Notes under the pieces: model-generated
Database searches by the model: none
What the model was told of the DNA's origin: nothing
Seen by the model: only the letters and a program-made list of their open reading frames with translations
In this document: piece by piece, positions 1 through 9,849 of the stretch
Numbering within the stretch: the first letter of the stretch is position 1
How the letters are laid out: each line of letters starts with the position of its first letter
Made by a program: the position numbers and the translations under genes
Assembly (NCBI GenBank): GCA_025716815.1
Contig: JAIXMN010000013.1
Coordinates: forward strand, 682,001-746,000
Length of the DNA stretch: 64,000 bases
Direction of reading: 5' to 3'
DNA from: Dichotomocladium elegans
Taxonomy: Eukaryota > Mucoromycota > Mucoromycetes > Mucorales > Lichtheimiaceae

Positions 1-2755
1 TATGCAGAAAGCCCTTGCCAAGTCGTCCATTGGACCTCCATCCAATTGACGAGCCTGGATATCATGAAAATGCTCTTCACCTTGGACTGTCTTGAACACA
101 GAATAAATAAATAAACATGAGGAGGCGGGCAAGCACTGAGGTCCTATGTAGCCTTAGCTAAGTACACCACATGATGGAAATGGAATATATATTTAATTAT
201 TCAAAATGCATGATCTGGTGGGGTTAAACCAAAATCTACTGAATCCATGAGGATATTCAAGGTCTGCTTGCGATCTGCAGCATGGGGTTTTACTCTTCAT
301 TTAGAAACGACGTGATTAAATAGTGTTTATTAAACTGGTGACATTGCCAGAGAGTTAACAACAGTGTGGTGGGCATGGCAGAAGAGATAAATAGACCTGT
401 TGTTGATACTTGATAAAAGACGACTTTTTCCAGGCTTGATCGCATTCCGTCCCTTCTCTTTTTCTTTGGATCCCTTAATTTTACATATTGGATATCAATG
501 AAAAATCGGCATTTTTTTTATTATCGCTTGTTTGGTGTAGAACAAGTTAAGATACGTCGCTGAGCAAGGCTGTATCCACAGTTACGGTGACAACTCCCCA
601 ATTGACCAACGAACAAGACATTATGAGAATAATGATCATGATCAAGACTGCGCCTTCGGCGATGGTATTACAATAAATTTACGAGTAGGTTCTTTGAGAT
701 ACAAAGTAGTGCGTCTAGCCTGATTGATGGAAAGAAGACTGTTGAGTATGAGTTCTTTTGATTAGTATCAGTAAGGTACTGAGGACCTTATTCGTACTGT
801 ACGAAGCCGAATCATAGAGTGGATAACAGTTCTATTCAAAAATAGTCGCTAGACAATATCCCCATCTTGAGTTTTGGATTTGCTTATTCTAGACAAGAAG
901 CGGAAAAGAAATGAGATGAGGAGGTAGGTTGCCGCCAAGGTGTTCAAGTAATTCATCATCCAAGTCGCCACTAAAGTCTGCATATTGATACTGCTTCCGG
1001 CCATGGGCTGTGCACAAACAAAACGGTCTGATCCCTTTCACTGTTCCAAAGATCTAACGAGCGACAACATTGCCCTCTTCCAAAATCACTGCATTCTCAA
1101 CAATTTTGACACATGCTATGGACAGAAGAGTATGCTAATTCTCGTGGTGGGAAGCAAATATGATGATGGTATTTATCGTGTGTTTGCTTAGAGCTGAGCA
1201 GGACTCGTGTTTTAGAGATTTTCTGTAAAACCAAGAGTGTCAGAATACGATGAAAGTCGTGGATGCCTTTATTCAAACAATATCGGAATCTGATCCTCCA
1301 TCACTATACAAGTATCTACTATTTATATTATTTATGGAAGAGGCTCTAATTGGGATCGATTGGGTACTCTGTTTATACACAGGGTACTCTGACATAATAG
1401 CACTATTACGGATAAAGTGTTCATGTGTACAGATAACTGATATCAGAGTTCACATGTCCTTGTTCCATTCAGACCATCCTCGCGTCGATAAAACCGCATA
1501 AAAACCCGGTAGGAGAAAAGTAGAAGGAAAAAGACTCTGAAAGTGGGCCTGGTTATAGCGCGGTGTCATGGACCTTTCATTCTGTAATTCCATGCAGAAG
1601 CACATCCAGGTTATACAAACCAAAGCAAATACCTGAGTCTAGATATCTCTCGGCTCTGCAGCATAGCAAGTAGTTAAAAGGTACATGACTCTTTATTCAA
1701 TGTGAACAGCAAAGTCATCCTTTAAAAGTAACCCTGTTGATTAGCAATTACATGAAATAAATGAAAGGATACTCCCAATTATTTCGCATTTATCAACGTT
1801 CTGGTGTAGCACACGTTATTATCTTAGGATATTGGGAAGCTCAGCCTGGAACAGCTGCAGGAATTTGAAAAACAATTGACGTAAATGCGGTATACAAGAC
1901 AGACAAAGGGAAACGGCCATATACTTGTCGACTATGAAGTAAGGCGTTCCTTTTAGACCACATTTCGAAGTTAGATGGGGAATCAAAGAAACTCCCGGTT
2001 TTGTAAGCTAACTCCACATTCAATACCTTCAGCTTCACGATGGTTTCTCTGGTGTAGAATCGCCAATAGTGTCTCCAATAAATTACGACTATCTTCCTCA
2101 TTAGGAATCACAGTATCAGAGAAACTTCACCGTGGACGTGTTAATCTCCATAATACCAGCAATCGGTTGATGATCCTCTGACATTAATATACTTTAAGGG
2201 GCAGTTTGATTAGCGCGCCATTGCTTTAGCATTCATTTCTAATTTTCACCCTTTCAATTATGTTTACATTGGGCTCTTCTTGTAATATAGCAGCGATTGC
2301 ACTTCTATTATCTAATAGGCTTATTCTTGTTGCTTAATCAGCGTACATAATGTTGTCATTATAAGCGACGATGTTGCTTCTGTATAAGCAATGTGTGTAA
2401 CTGTTCATTGAGGGCATGCTTCAGAAGTAATCTGGGTTTGGCTCACGCATAACTCGGGATGTAAATGTTTGCTTTTCTTAAAATGCGTGTACAAATGTGC
2501 GTGCATGGCGCTGAGTACGTGAAATGACTGTTTAAGAACGCTGATAATTTCGAAAAGTGATGGAGGCACTCACTAGCCTTACTTATTATCGGGGCTGATG
2601 GAGCCGCAGAGATTGTATTCCGTTTTTTGTAAAAGAAAACAGGAAGCAGCAGGATCAGAAAGTTCGGCCTGGTGTACAACAGTGCTCCAACCACCAGGAC
2701 CCGCACATCAAATTATTGTAATATTTAGAATTAAAAAGTCGATAAAATAACAAGT
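1..2755. other. Intergenic, AT-rich, no recognisable gene
   Basis: No open frame here is longer than about 97 codons and none resembles a known protein. The stretch is AT-rich and contains one copy of a dispersed repeat (about 1238-1600, listed separately). No tRNA other than the one at its right edge was seen. It may be degraded transposon sequence, but nothing beyond the repeat supports that. Confidence 0.6.
1238..1600 (+). repeat. Dispersed repeat R, copy 1
   Basis: This segment aligns by eye, with scattered substitutions and small indels, to about 34911-35275. Shared blocks include GTCAGAATACGATGA at the left edge, CTACTATTTATAT, CCTTGTTCCATTCAGACCATCCTC and GCGGTGTCATGGA near the right edge. 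Both copies have the same orientation. A weaker match (GTGTTTTAG) lies just left of both. No coding capacity is visible. The second copy lies directly beyond the 3' end of the Fanzor1-like relic. It may be a solo LTR or the end of a DNA transposon; the boundaries are approximate. Confidence 0.7.
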
Positions 2756-2838
2756 GGTAACTTGGCCGAGTTGGTCTAAGGCGCCAGACTCAAGTTCTGG
2801 TCTCGCAAGAGGCGTGAGTTCGAATCTCACAGTTACCA
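2756..2838 (+). tRNA. tRNA-Leu (anticodon CAA)
   Basis: The sequence folds as a class II tRNA. The acceptor stem GGTAACT (2756-2762) pairs with AGTTACC (2831-2837), followed by discriminator A. The D arm is followed by the anticodon stem CCAGA/TCTGG with loop CTCAAGT, giving anticodon CAA. A long variable arm is present, as expected for Leu, and the T arm is GTGAG-TTCGAAT-CTCAC. There is no intron. A TTTT run about 15 bp downstream is the likely RNA polymerase III terminator. An LTR retrotransposon begins 44 bp beyond the gene. Confidence 0.95.
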
Positions 2839-2882
2839 TTGCACTGAACATACTTTTGCATTTCTCCGCTATATTGTCGTAG

Positions 2883-3193
2883 TGTCGTGGCCAGATACCG
2901 CTGGTCACACAAACTAATGCATTAACATTCATCGTATCATTTCGACAGCGCGTCGCCTCGCAGCACGTCGTATTGCAGCGCGCCGCATTGCAGTTCACCA
3001 CATCATCACTATCATTTTATATCCTCATCTTATCATCCAAAATAGCAGTACATATAAATATCACGATTACTCATATTCAATAAAGGACATCTATCTGTCG
3101 TTATCTTCCCGAATCGTCTTAGTGACATTCTCTGTTCTTAGTGAACTCGTCGTTGTCTCTAGCAAGAGGATCTTAGTGACCAAGACGACGACA
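2883..3193 (+). repeat. 5' LTR
   Basis: This 311-bp repeat matches 7892-8202 at every position I compared. It has short inverted ends TGTCG...CGACA. A TATAAAT motif (about 3053) and an AATAAA polyadenylation motif (about 3079) lie in its right half and could serve as promoter and 3'-end signals. Confidence 0.95.
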
Positions 3194-3195
3194 AT

Positions 3196-3202
3196 TGGTA
3201 GC
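3196..3202 (+). other. Candidate primer-binding site
   Basis: TGGTAGC begins 2 nt after the 5' LTR. It would pair with a tRNA ending GCTACCA, as fungal initiator Met tRNAs do. The match is only 7 nt, and the Gag ATG starts 2 nt later, so the leader is extremely short. The assignment is tentative; self-priming, as in Tf1-like elements, is an alternative. Confidence 0.45.
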
Positions 3203-3204
3203 TG

Positions 3205-4416
3205 ATGGCAACATTCTCTGCCGAAGACCAAAAGAAATACCGTATCCAAGAATTCATACTCGAACTACTACCTGAGGGTTATCAGCAGCTTTACAAGTCC
3301 AACGTTCCGCAAGTCTTTATTCCAAGAAACGACCGTGCAACTTTTACCCCCGCAAACCTACAACGCCTCAAGAACCGCGCACAAGTCCTAGCAGACAAAT
3401 TCGTCAAAACTGTAACCATGGATCAGAGCAAGATGCTGGACACGATCCACGCAATGCTAGCCCAGATGCAAGCCCAACAAGTGGAGTTGACTGCGTTACG
3501 CACAGCGGCAAATAAAGGGTCAATTTCAGCAATCAAGCCCGTGCAGCCCGATGTGTTTCGAGGTGAGCGTTCGTCGGCCAAAGTGGAGGCATGGCTCCAT
3601 ATGGTAGATAAGTATCTCGAATACACTGGCCTCGAAGACAAGCCGCGCGTAGCGTTCGCTTCGACACTCCTTCGTGATGGTGCGGCCACCTGGTGGCGGC
3701 ATCTCGAAACTACCATCGATCCGTATGAGGGCGGCAACAAGACTCCTGCTACCTGGCAGGACTTTCAAGAAATGTTTCGCGCAGAGTTCAAACCACGGAA
3801 TTCCGACAAGCTTGCTCGCCACCGCCTGCACGAACTCAAGCAGCGCAACATGCCGTCGCGATCTATCCATGATTATATTGTTGCTTTCCGTAACATTATG
3901 TTGGACCTACCCGGAATGCCGGACGAAGACGCGATCCACTATTTTTTGAAGGGGCTCGAGTACGACCCCTGCCTCCAGGTCGCTCTCCATAGGCCAAAGA
4001 CCCTACACGATGCTTACGAAGCAGCTGAAGAGTACGAGTCCGTGCAGCAATACACCCAAGAGCTGCGCGATCCCCTCCATCACCCGGTCTCACCACCACA
4101 CCATGGCTCGAACTCTAGTCCATCGCCGCAGAACGGACCAACGCCGATGGATCTTGACGCCATCCGCCAAATGCCAAGGCAGCAGTGGAACCAAGGTCGA
4201 CAGCAGTGGCGCAGCAACGGTGCATTCCGGAACCAGTACCACTCCGGCCCTGCAAATGGCCAACTTCGGACAACGAACAAGCTGTGCTACAATTGTGGTG
4301 GTAGAGGCCATCTCGCTCGCAATTGCAGCTCGCCCCCCTTCGGGAGAAGCCACCAAGGCCCGGTAGCATCGTCCTCCACTGGGGGTGATTTAAAAGCCAA
4401 CGCGCGTCAGGATTAA
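3205..4416 (+). CDS. gag: Gag polyprotein of Ty3/gypsy element
   Basis: This 403-residue protein forms the particle of the retrotransposon. Residues about 100-290 match the retrotransposon gag family pattern (AWLHMVDKYLEYTG, ATWWRHLE, the RLHELKQ block and the FLKGLEYDP block). Near the C-terminus a single CCHC zinc knuckle, CYNCGGRGHLARNC, would bind RNA. The first ATG after the 5' LTR is used, only 11 nt past its end. The stop TAA (4414-4416) is preceded by a -1 frameshift heptamer at 4389, so a fraction of ribosomes should continue into pol. Confidence 0.93.
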   Translation: MATFSAEDQKKYRIQEFILELLPEGYQQLYKSNVPQVFIPRNDRATFTPANLQRLKNRAQVLADKFVKTVTMDQSKMLDTIHAMLAQMQAQQVELTALRTAANKGSISAIKPVQPDVFRGERSSAKVEAWLHMVDKYLEYTGLEDKPRVAFASTLLRDGAATWWRHLETTIDPYEGGNKTPATWQDFQEMFRAEFKPRNSDKLARHRLHELKQRNMPSRSIHDYIVAFRNIMLDLPGMPDEDAIHYFLKGLEYDPCLQVALHRPKTLHDAYEAAEEYESVQQYTQELRDPLHHPVSPPHHGSNSSPSPQNGPTPMDLDAIRQMPRQQWNQGRQQWRSNGAFRNQYHSGPANGQLRTTNKLCYNCGGRGHLARNCSSPPFGRSHQGPVASSSTGGDLKANARQD

Positions 4417-4432
4417 GGGGAGTCCCGACGCG
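4389..4432 (+). promoter_or_regulatory. Programmed -1 frameshift signal between gag and pol
   Basis: The heptamer T TTA AAA (4389-4395) is in the gag frame and fits the X XXY YYZ rule for -1 slippage. A 7-nt spacer follows. CGCGTC (4403-4408) can then pair with GACGCG (4427-4432), with a possible extra G-U pair outside and two G-C pairs beyond a bulged A inside. Slipping back one base enters exactly the frame that stays open through protease. The gag TAA lies within the stem-loop. All elements are seen directly; use by the ribosome is inferred from known retroelement practice. Confidence 0.85.
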
Positions 4433-7400
4433 TACCACACCATCCCTTTGCACCATGGATCAAGATACAAGAACACATACGCCGATTGCCGCAACAGCGC
4501 CTCTAATCGACCTCTCCGAGGAGCCCACTTCACAAGACCAGCACATTACATTAGAAGGAGCACAAGAGGACATCAAACATATCAAATCATTATATTCAAT
4601 AAACCAAACCCAGTTGCCCTTGTATTCCATGGTGTGTAATGGCCATAATATCGAGGTCCTCCTGGACAGTGGAGCGACGGGAACATACGTGACGCCTAAG
4701 GTTGCGCAAGGATTACCAGCACGACCTGTGTCAAATCAAGAGGTTGAAACCGCTGGTGGCCATACATTGGTGATCAAGGAGGTGGTGACCCTCTCACTGA
4801 ATGCTGGTGGTCTTATACACGACGTTCCCGCTTATGTGTTGGACACGAAATTCGATTTGATACTGGGACGCGATTGGATCAAGCGCATGCGACCTGCACC
4901 AGATTGGGATCTCGACACCTGGCGCATTTCACAGAATGGTAAAGAGTACACACTTCACCCCAAATACCAACGCAACATCCCAGAATTGTCCTACCTGATC
5001 TCCCACCGCCAGGTACAACGACTCGAACAACAAAAACAAGTCGCCGACATGTTCCTGCTTTATCTGAAAGACACACTCACGAACAAGAAACCCATTGCGG
5101 ATACCAGTGTCGACCGGCTGCTCGCTGACTACGAAGACGTCTTCCAGGATAAACTACCAGGGCTCCCCCCCGACCGTGAAGTTTCGCATGTCATCGACAC
5201 CGGCGATGCAACACCTATCAATCGGTATCCGTATAAGATGAGTCCTCGGGAGTTGGATGAGTTGCGTAGGCAGCTCGATGAGCTTACTGGAATTGCGCCT
5301 CATAAGACCAAGTACATCACCATGGGGAGCTCCGGTGCTCTTCGTACGCAAGAAAGATGGTTCCCTCCGCCTTTGCATTGATTACCGTGCACTAAATGCT
5401 GTGACAAAGAGGAACTCCCATCCACTCCCTCGGATCGACGAGTGTCTCGAGAGACTTGCTGGGGCGCAATATTTTTCAAGCATCGACCTCCGCAGCGGAT
5501 ACCACCAAGTAAAGATACGCGAAGAAGATATCCCAAAGACGGCTTTCAACACTAGATATGGTTCGTTCGAGTGGCGTGTACTCAGTTTCGGATTGACGAA
5601 TGCGCCACCAGTCTTCCAATCCATGATGAACAAGACACTTGCCGACTATATTGATAGGTTCGCGCTGGTGTATCTCGACGACGTACTGGTGTATTCCAAA
5701 ACCAAAGAGGAGCACTCCCAGCACGTACGCCAGGTCCTCGATCGCTTGCGTGAAGCCAAACTGATAGCCAACCGCAAAAAATGCTCTTTCTTCCAAACGG
5801 AGCTGGAGTTCCTGGGTTACCAATTGGGCGCTCAAGGTATTCTGCCGTCAGTCAAGAAGGTAAAAGCTATTCAAGAATGGCCGCAGCCCACCAACGTCCA
5901 GGAGGTGAGGCAATTCGTCGGGCTATGCTCGCATTACCGTCGCTTCATTCGTGGGTTCGCGTCCATTGCTGCTCCTTTGACTGACCTCACGCAAGGAACC
6001 GGTGCAAAAACAAGAGCGATTGTTTGGACTCACCATTGCCAAGCCGCTTTTGACGAACTCAAGTCACGCATGGCCAGTGCTCCAGTCCTACAGCCACCCA
6101 ATCAGGACAAGCCATTTATTATTGAGACAGATGCTTCGGACTATGCCAGTGGGGGTGTGCTGCTGCAGGAAGGTCCTGATGGGCTGCTACATCCTGTCGC
6201 ATTCGAGTCGAAGAAGTTTTCCCTCCAGGAGCGTGCGTATCCTGCCCAAGAACGAGAACTTCTTGGAATCCTTACGGCGCTGCGTGCCTGGCGCTGTTTT
6301 GTTGAGGGGCGAAAGTACACCGTCCGCACTGACCACCATCCGTTGCGTTACTTCCGCACACAGCGCAGACCCACTCCCCGACTTACCCGATGGATGGCAG
6401 AACTCGAACTTTACGATCCCGACATCGAATATAAGCCCGGCCGAGAAAATCGTGTCCCTGATTTGCTTTCCCGACGTGACGGTCCCCAATGCCCGACAAC
6501 CGAAGCCCCACTTGAGCCCGAGTATCTGTACGCTGTCAAAGCAATCCAAGACTCCGACTGGCCCCGTTTCTATACCCGCAAGGCAGAAGAATGGCCCGTT
6601 ATCTACAAGGATATTCTGCTTAAACACCAACAGCAATTCGCGGTTCATAATGATCAGGTATTTCGCAAGGTGAAAATCAATGGACAAGAGGAAGAGGTAC
6701 GTTATGCCCTCTTTGCTCGAAGGGCAGACATCGTACAGCACTTCCACAATGGGTTCGGACACGCCGGCCGTGAGACCATCTTCGATTTGATCAAGAAACG
6801 TTGGTGGTGGCCAAACATGAAAACGGACATTCAAGACTGGCTCAAAAACTGCCCGCAATGCCAACTTGCTGCGAATGCGGATCGCCACACCCACCATGGC
6901 CCAATGCGGTTACAGGAAATACCACCAGTATTCTCGCGGTGGCATCTGGACTTTATAGGCGAATTACCCACTACCGTTCGCGGGAATCGATGGATTCTTG
7001 TCGCTGTGGACTACACTACAAATTGGACAATCGCACGAGCCATCCCGGACGCCACTGCACAAGCGATTGCCGAGTTTCTGTTCACTGAAATCGTCATGCC
7101 ATTCTCTTGCCCCGTGGAAGTGGTTACTGACCGCGGTGCAAATTTTATGTCCAAGGTGCTGAATACATACCTCGGTCGCCTCAAGGTTAACCATCAAGCA
7201 ACATCCGCTTTCCACCCACGGACTAATGGCAAGGTCGAACGTACTAATGGCATCCTGAAACAAATGCTTCGCAAGTACGTCAACGGTGCAATATCCACGT
7301 GGGACGATTATCTGGACACGGCTGTTTTTGCCTGCCGTATCCGAAAGCACCGCACAACTGGTGTTAGTCCGTACTTCTTGGTTTATGGTGTGGAACCCCG

Positions 7401-7926
7401 CCTACCCGGTGACATACTTCACCCATTTTTAGCGAAAGATCCCGATCCTGCCCCGCAAGATCTCCTAGCTGACCGCAAACCCTCCTTACTTCGTCTCCGC
7501 GAAGCTCGTGCATCTGCCGCCCAGCGACTTTCCGCCAATGCTCAACGGGACAAAGCTACCTGGGATGCCGTGCTCAAGCCCCAGGTTTTCGCTATTGGAG
7601 ATCATGTCCTAGTGCGTCACGAAAATAAGCTTGGCCTTGAGTACAACTGGAAGGGTCCTTTTGTGGTAATTGCACGCAACCTCGATACCGATATCTACCA
7701 GTTACGCGACATGAACGGTTCTCTTTATAATTCCTGGGTCCATACTGATCGCCTCCGTCCCATACACCATACCACCGCCCCGCAATCCAGCTGGTACGAT
7801 CCTGCCTCCTCACGTGCTGCCGATCGCCGCACTCTTGCTACGAACGCATTGTTATTGCTCGAGGACGACCAAGTGTTTCGGGAGAGGGTATTGTCGTGGC
7901 CAGATACCGCTGGTCACACAAACTAA
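4396..7926 (+). CDS. pol: Pol polyprotein (PR-RT-RNaseH-IN), frame broken at about 5283
   Basis: Entered from gag by -1 frameshift; an internal ATG at 4455 also exists. The aspartic protease has [11 protein letters not shown] (D at 4665) and LILGRDW. Reverse transcriptase includes [18 protein letters not shown] and the catalytic YLDD (5671-5682). RNase H has [12 protein letters not shown], and integrase has an H-H-C-C zinc region (about 6745-6870) and a D,D,E core ([22 protein letters not shown]). The frame used for protease ends at 5381, while RT onward is in the next frame; protein continuity moves between frames at about 5280-5290, beside GAG CTT ACT G. This is either a one-base indel, a sequencing error, or less likely a +1 slip. 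The final 12 codons run into the 3' LTR. Confidence 0.9.
7880..7888 (+). other. Candidate polypurine tract
   Basis: The purine run GGGAGAGGG lies 3 nt before the 3' LTR, the expected place for the plus-strand primer. It is inside the pol reading frame. Confidence 0.6.
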
Positions 7927-8202
7927 TGCATTAACATTCATCGTATCATTTCGACAGCGCGTCGCCTCGCAGCACGTCGTATTGCAGCGCGCCGCATTGC
8001 AGTTCACCACATCATCACTATCATTTTATATCCTCATCTTATCATCCAAAATAGCAGTACATATAAATATCACGATTACTCATATTCAATAAAGGACATC
8101 TATCTGTCGTTATCTTCCCGAATCGTCTTAGTGACATTCTCTGTTCTTAGTGAACTCGTCGTTGTCTCTAGCAAGAGGATCTTAGTGACCAAGACGACGA
8201 CA
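7892..8202 (+). repeat. 3' LTR
   Basis: This is the downstream copy of the 311-bp LTR, read as identical to the upstream one. The pol stop codon (7924-7926) lies inside it. The flanking GTAG duplication follows at 8203-8206. Confidence 0.95.
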
Positions 8203-8212
8203 GTAGCACAGA

Positions 8213-8570
8213 CTGCTCGGCCAATCAACGTCATTCCTTATTTTGTCGTCTTTGTTTTCACTTGAATACGGAAAGACGACGACCACGAAGGATAACCACG
8301 AAGAGAGTAGACCAGGAAAGCGCTTGGTAGATGAGTGCCTTTATTGCTGTCTACTTGTCCCTTATTTATACTGTTTTCTACTACTAAAATTATACATGCG
8401 ATATCGTCATTCGTACGGGCGATGCTGTTAAAGAAGTAATTATGTCTGTCATTATCCATGTCGATCGTGATATCAAAAGAAGAAGTCGGCCGAGCATTAC
8501 GTCAGGCATCGTACGAAAATGGAAGTAGGTCGGTTGATCAAATCGCCGGTTGGTGTAAGCTACGACAATT
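8213..8570 (+). repeat. Diverged repeat B, copy 1
   Basis: This segment aligns with 9072-9440. Shared landmarks include CTTTGTTTT, GAAGGAT, the TTTATACT-TTTTCTA block, ATACATG and AAAGAAGAAGT-GGCCGA, followed by TCGTACGAAA-TGGAAG. I estimate roughly two-thirds identity by eye. Fragments of the same family appear at about 8816-8960 and 9695-9850. TGCTCGGCC near the left edge recurs inverted at about 8487, but a true terminal inverted repeat was not established. Element class unknown. Confidence 0.6.
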
Positions 8571-8670
8571 TTATCCTTTTCTGTCTTCATCCCCAGTGAA
8601 AGCATACCCGGTCGCAAGTCCTTCTTTGGACGCATTGCTGAATGTCTTTTCTCTCCTGACTCCATATATT

Positions 8671-8818
8671 ATTGTTAGATGTCAAAACAGTATAAGTATC
8701 CAAGTAGTCCATATACAATAAAGAGAGCCATCTATCTATCTGCGACTCTTATTCTGCCCAGTTATTCTTGTGTCGTTACTATTGGCTACGGTGTAACCGC
8801 CAAAATACAAGCACGACA
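8671..8818 (+). repeat. Possible short solo LTR
   Basis: A segment starting TGTTAG and ending CGACA contains a CATATACAATAAAG-ATCTATCT block. That block resembles CATATTCAATAAAGGACATCTATCT in the retrotransposon LTR. It could be a solo LTR of a related element. No clear target duplication was found, so the call is weak. Confidence 0.35.
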
Positions 8819-9071
8819 ATATCCCTTTTTGTGTCGCGTCCGTCTTTTATGTATTTATTCCACGTATCGAGAGGTTGGGATATTTATACTGTTTTCTAAT
8901 GTTAGAGTATGTGCGAGTATTGCTGCGGATGTGATGATGAGGTAGATGGATAAAATGATGAATTGTGGTTACTTTGGGTAAGGATTGTGTCGTAGTAGAA
9001 ATGCATCTAATACGACAGTTGCTGCACATAAGTCTGGAACTGTTTGTTACTGACGCAGGGATGCTTAATTA

Positions 9072-9440
9072 AACATGGTACGACGCCATTTGTCGCCTTT
9101 GTTTTTGCATGAACACGGAAGGAAGACGTCCACTACGAGAATATATACCATGAAGGATGATCATGAAGAGAATCGACCGAAGAAGGGTTCAGTAGACGAA
9201 TAATTCCCTTTACTGCTAGATACTTTTCCATTCTTTTATACTATTTTCTAATTCTAAGAATATACATGTGTCATTGCTATTTATACAGGCGATGTGTTCA
9301 AACAAGTAATTTGCATCTGTCATGATCCATGTTGGTCATGGTATCCAAAGAAGAAGTTGGCCGAATATTGCATGAGAAATCGTACGAAATGGAAGCGGAT
9401 CGGCTGCTTAAATAGCCTGTTGATGTGGCTATGACGACTT
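9072..9440 (+). repeat. Diverged repeat B, copy 2
   Basis: This is the second, more complete partner of the 8213-8570 repeat, in the same orientation about 860 bp away. The two copies are separated by other fragments of the family. No protein is encoded. Confidence 0.6.
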
Positions 9441-9849
9441 ACCTTTGGTGGATATCCCTCGCTAGGCGTAGTGATGGACTGTAGTAATAAATATAGTGGA
9501 TATGGTGTTTTGCGTGCCTTTGTTTTGTGGAGCAATGATATTAGTACGATTTTATGTCGAGAAACAGAAGAAGAGGAAATGGAAAAGGAAGAGATAGCGC
9601 GTATTGGTCTTCACGAAGAAATTCACCGCATGGGTGTGAGGGGATGCAACCGCATCAGAAAAGGATATCCAGGACAAGGCAAATTGATTGGTTTCCGGTT
9701 TTTTTGCGTGAAAAACCACGAAGGTAACCACAAGGAAATCAGTAGACGAATGGTGTCATTTTTTGCTCCGTTATTAGCTCCTTGTGTGTAATACTTTCTA
9801 TTACTACGGTGAATATCGTAATTGTGATGCTGAGATGGGTCAGTAGAAG

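Larger units (their letters stand above)
2883..8202 (+). mobile_element. Ty3/gypsy LTR retrotransposon, full length
   Basis: Two 311-bp direct repeats bound the element, both starting TGTCG and ending CGACA, and they look identical by eye. The flanking 4-bp target duplication is GTAG (2879-2882 and 8203-8206). Between them lie gag with a CCHC knuckle, then protease, reverse transcriptase, RNase H and integrase in that order, which is the Ty3/gypsy (Metaviridae) order. The integrase C-terminus has a GPF (GPY/F-like) motif but no recognisable chromodomain. LTR identity implies recent insertion. One frame break inside reverse transcriptase (about 5283) is the only visible coding defect. Confidence 0.96.

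Noticed and set aside
5275..5295. Programmed +1 frameshift in RT
   Set aside because: CTT-A resembles the Ty1 slip site, but the position in the middle of RT and the presence of a good -1 signal at the gag end make an indel or read error more likely.
6187..6897. 236-codon minus-strand open frame inside pol
   Set aside because: Antisense to RNase H/integrase of the retrotransposon; no family features.
8213..8495. Terminal inverted repeat (TGCTCGGCC / GGCCGAGCA) defining a DNA transposon
   Set aside because: Only 9 bp match, similarity does not continue inward, and no target duplication was seen.
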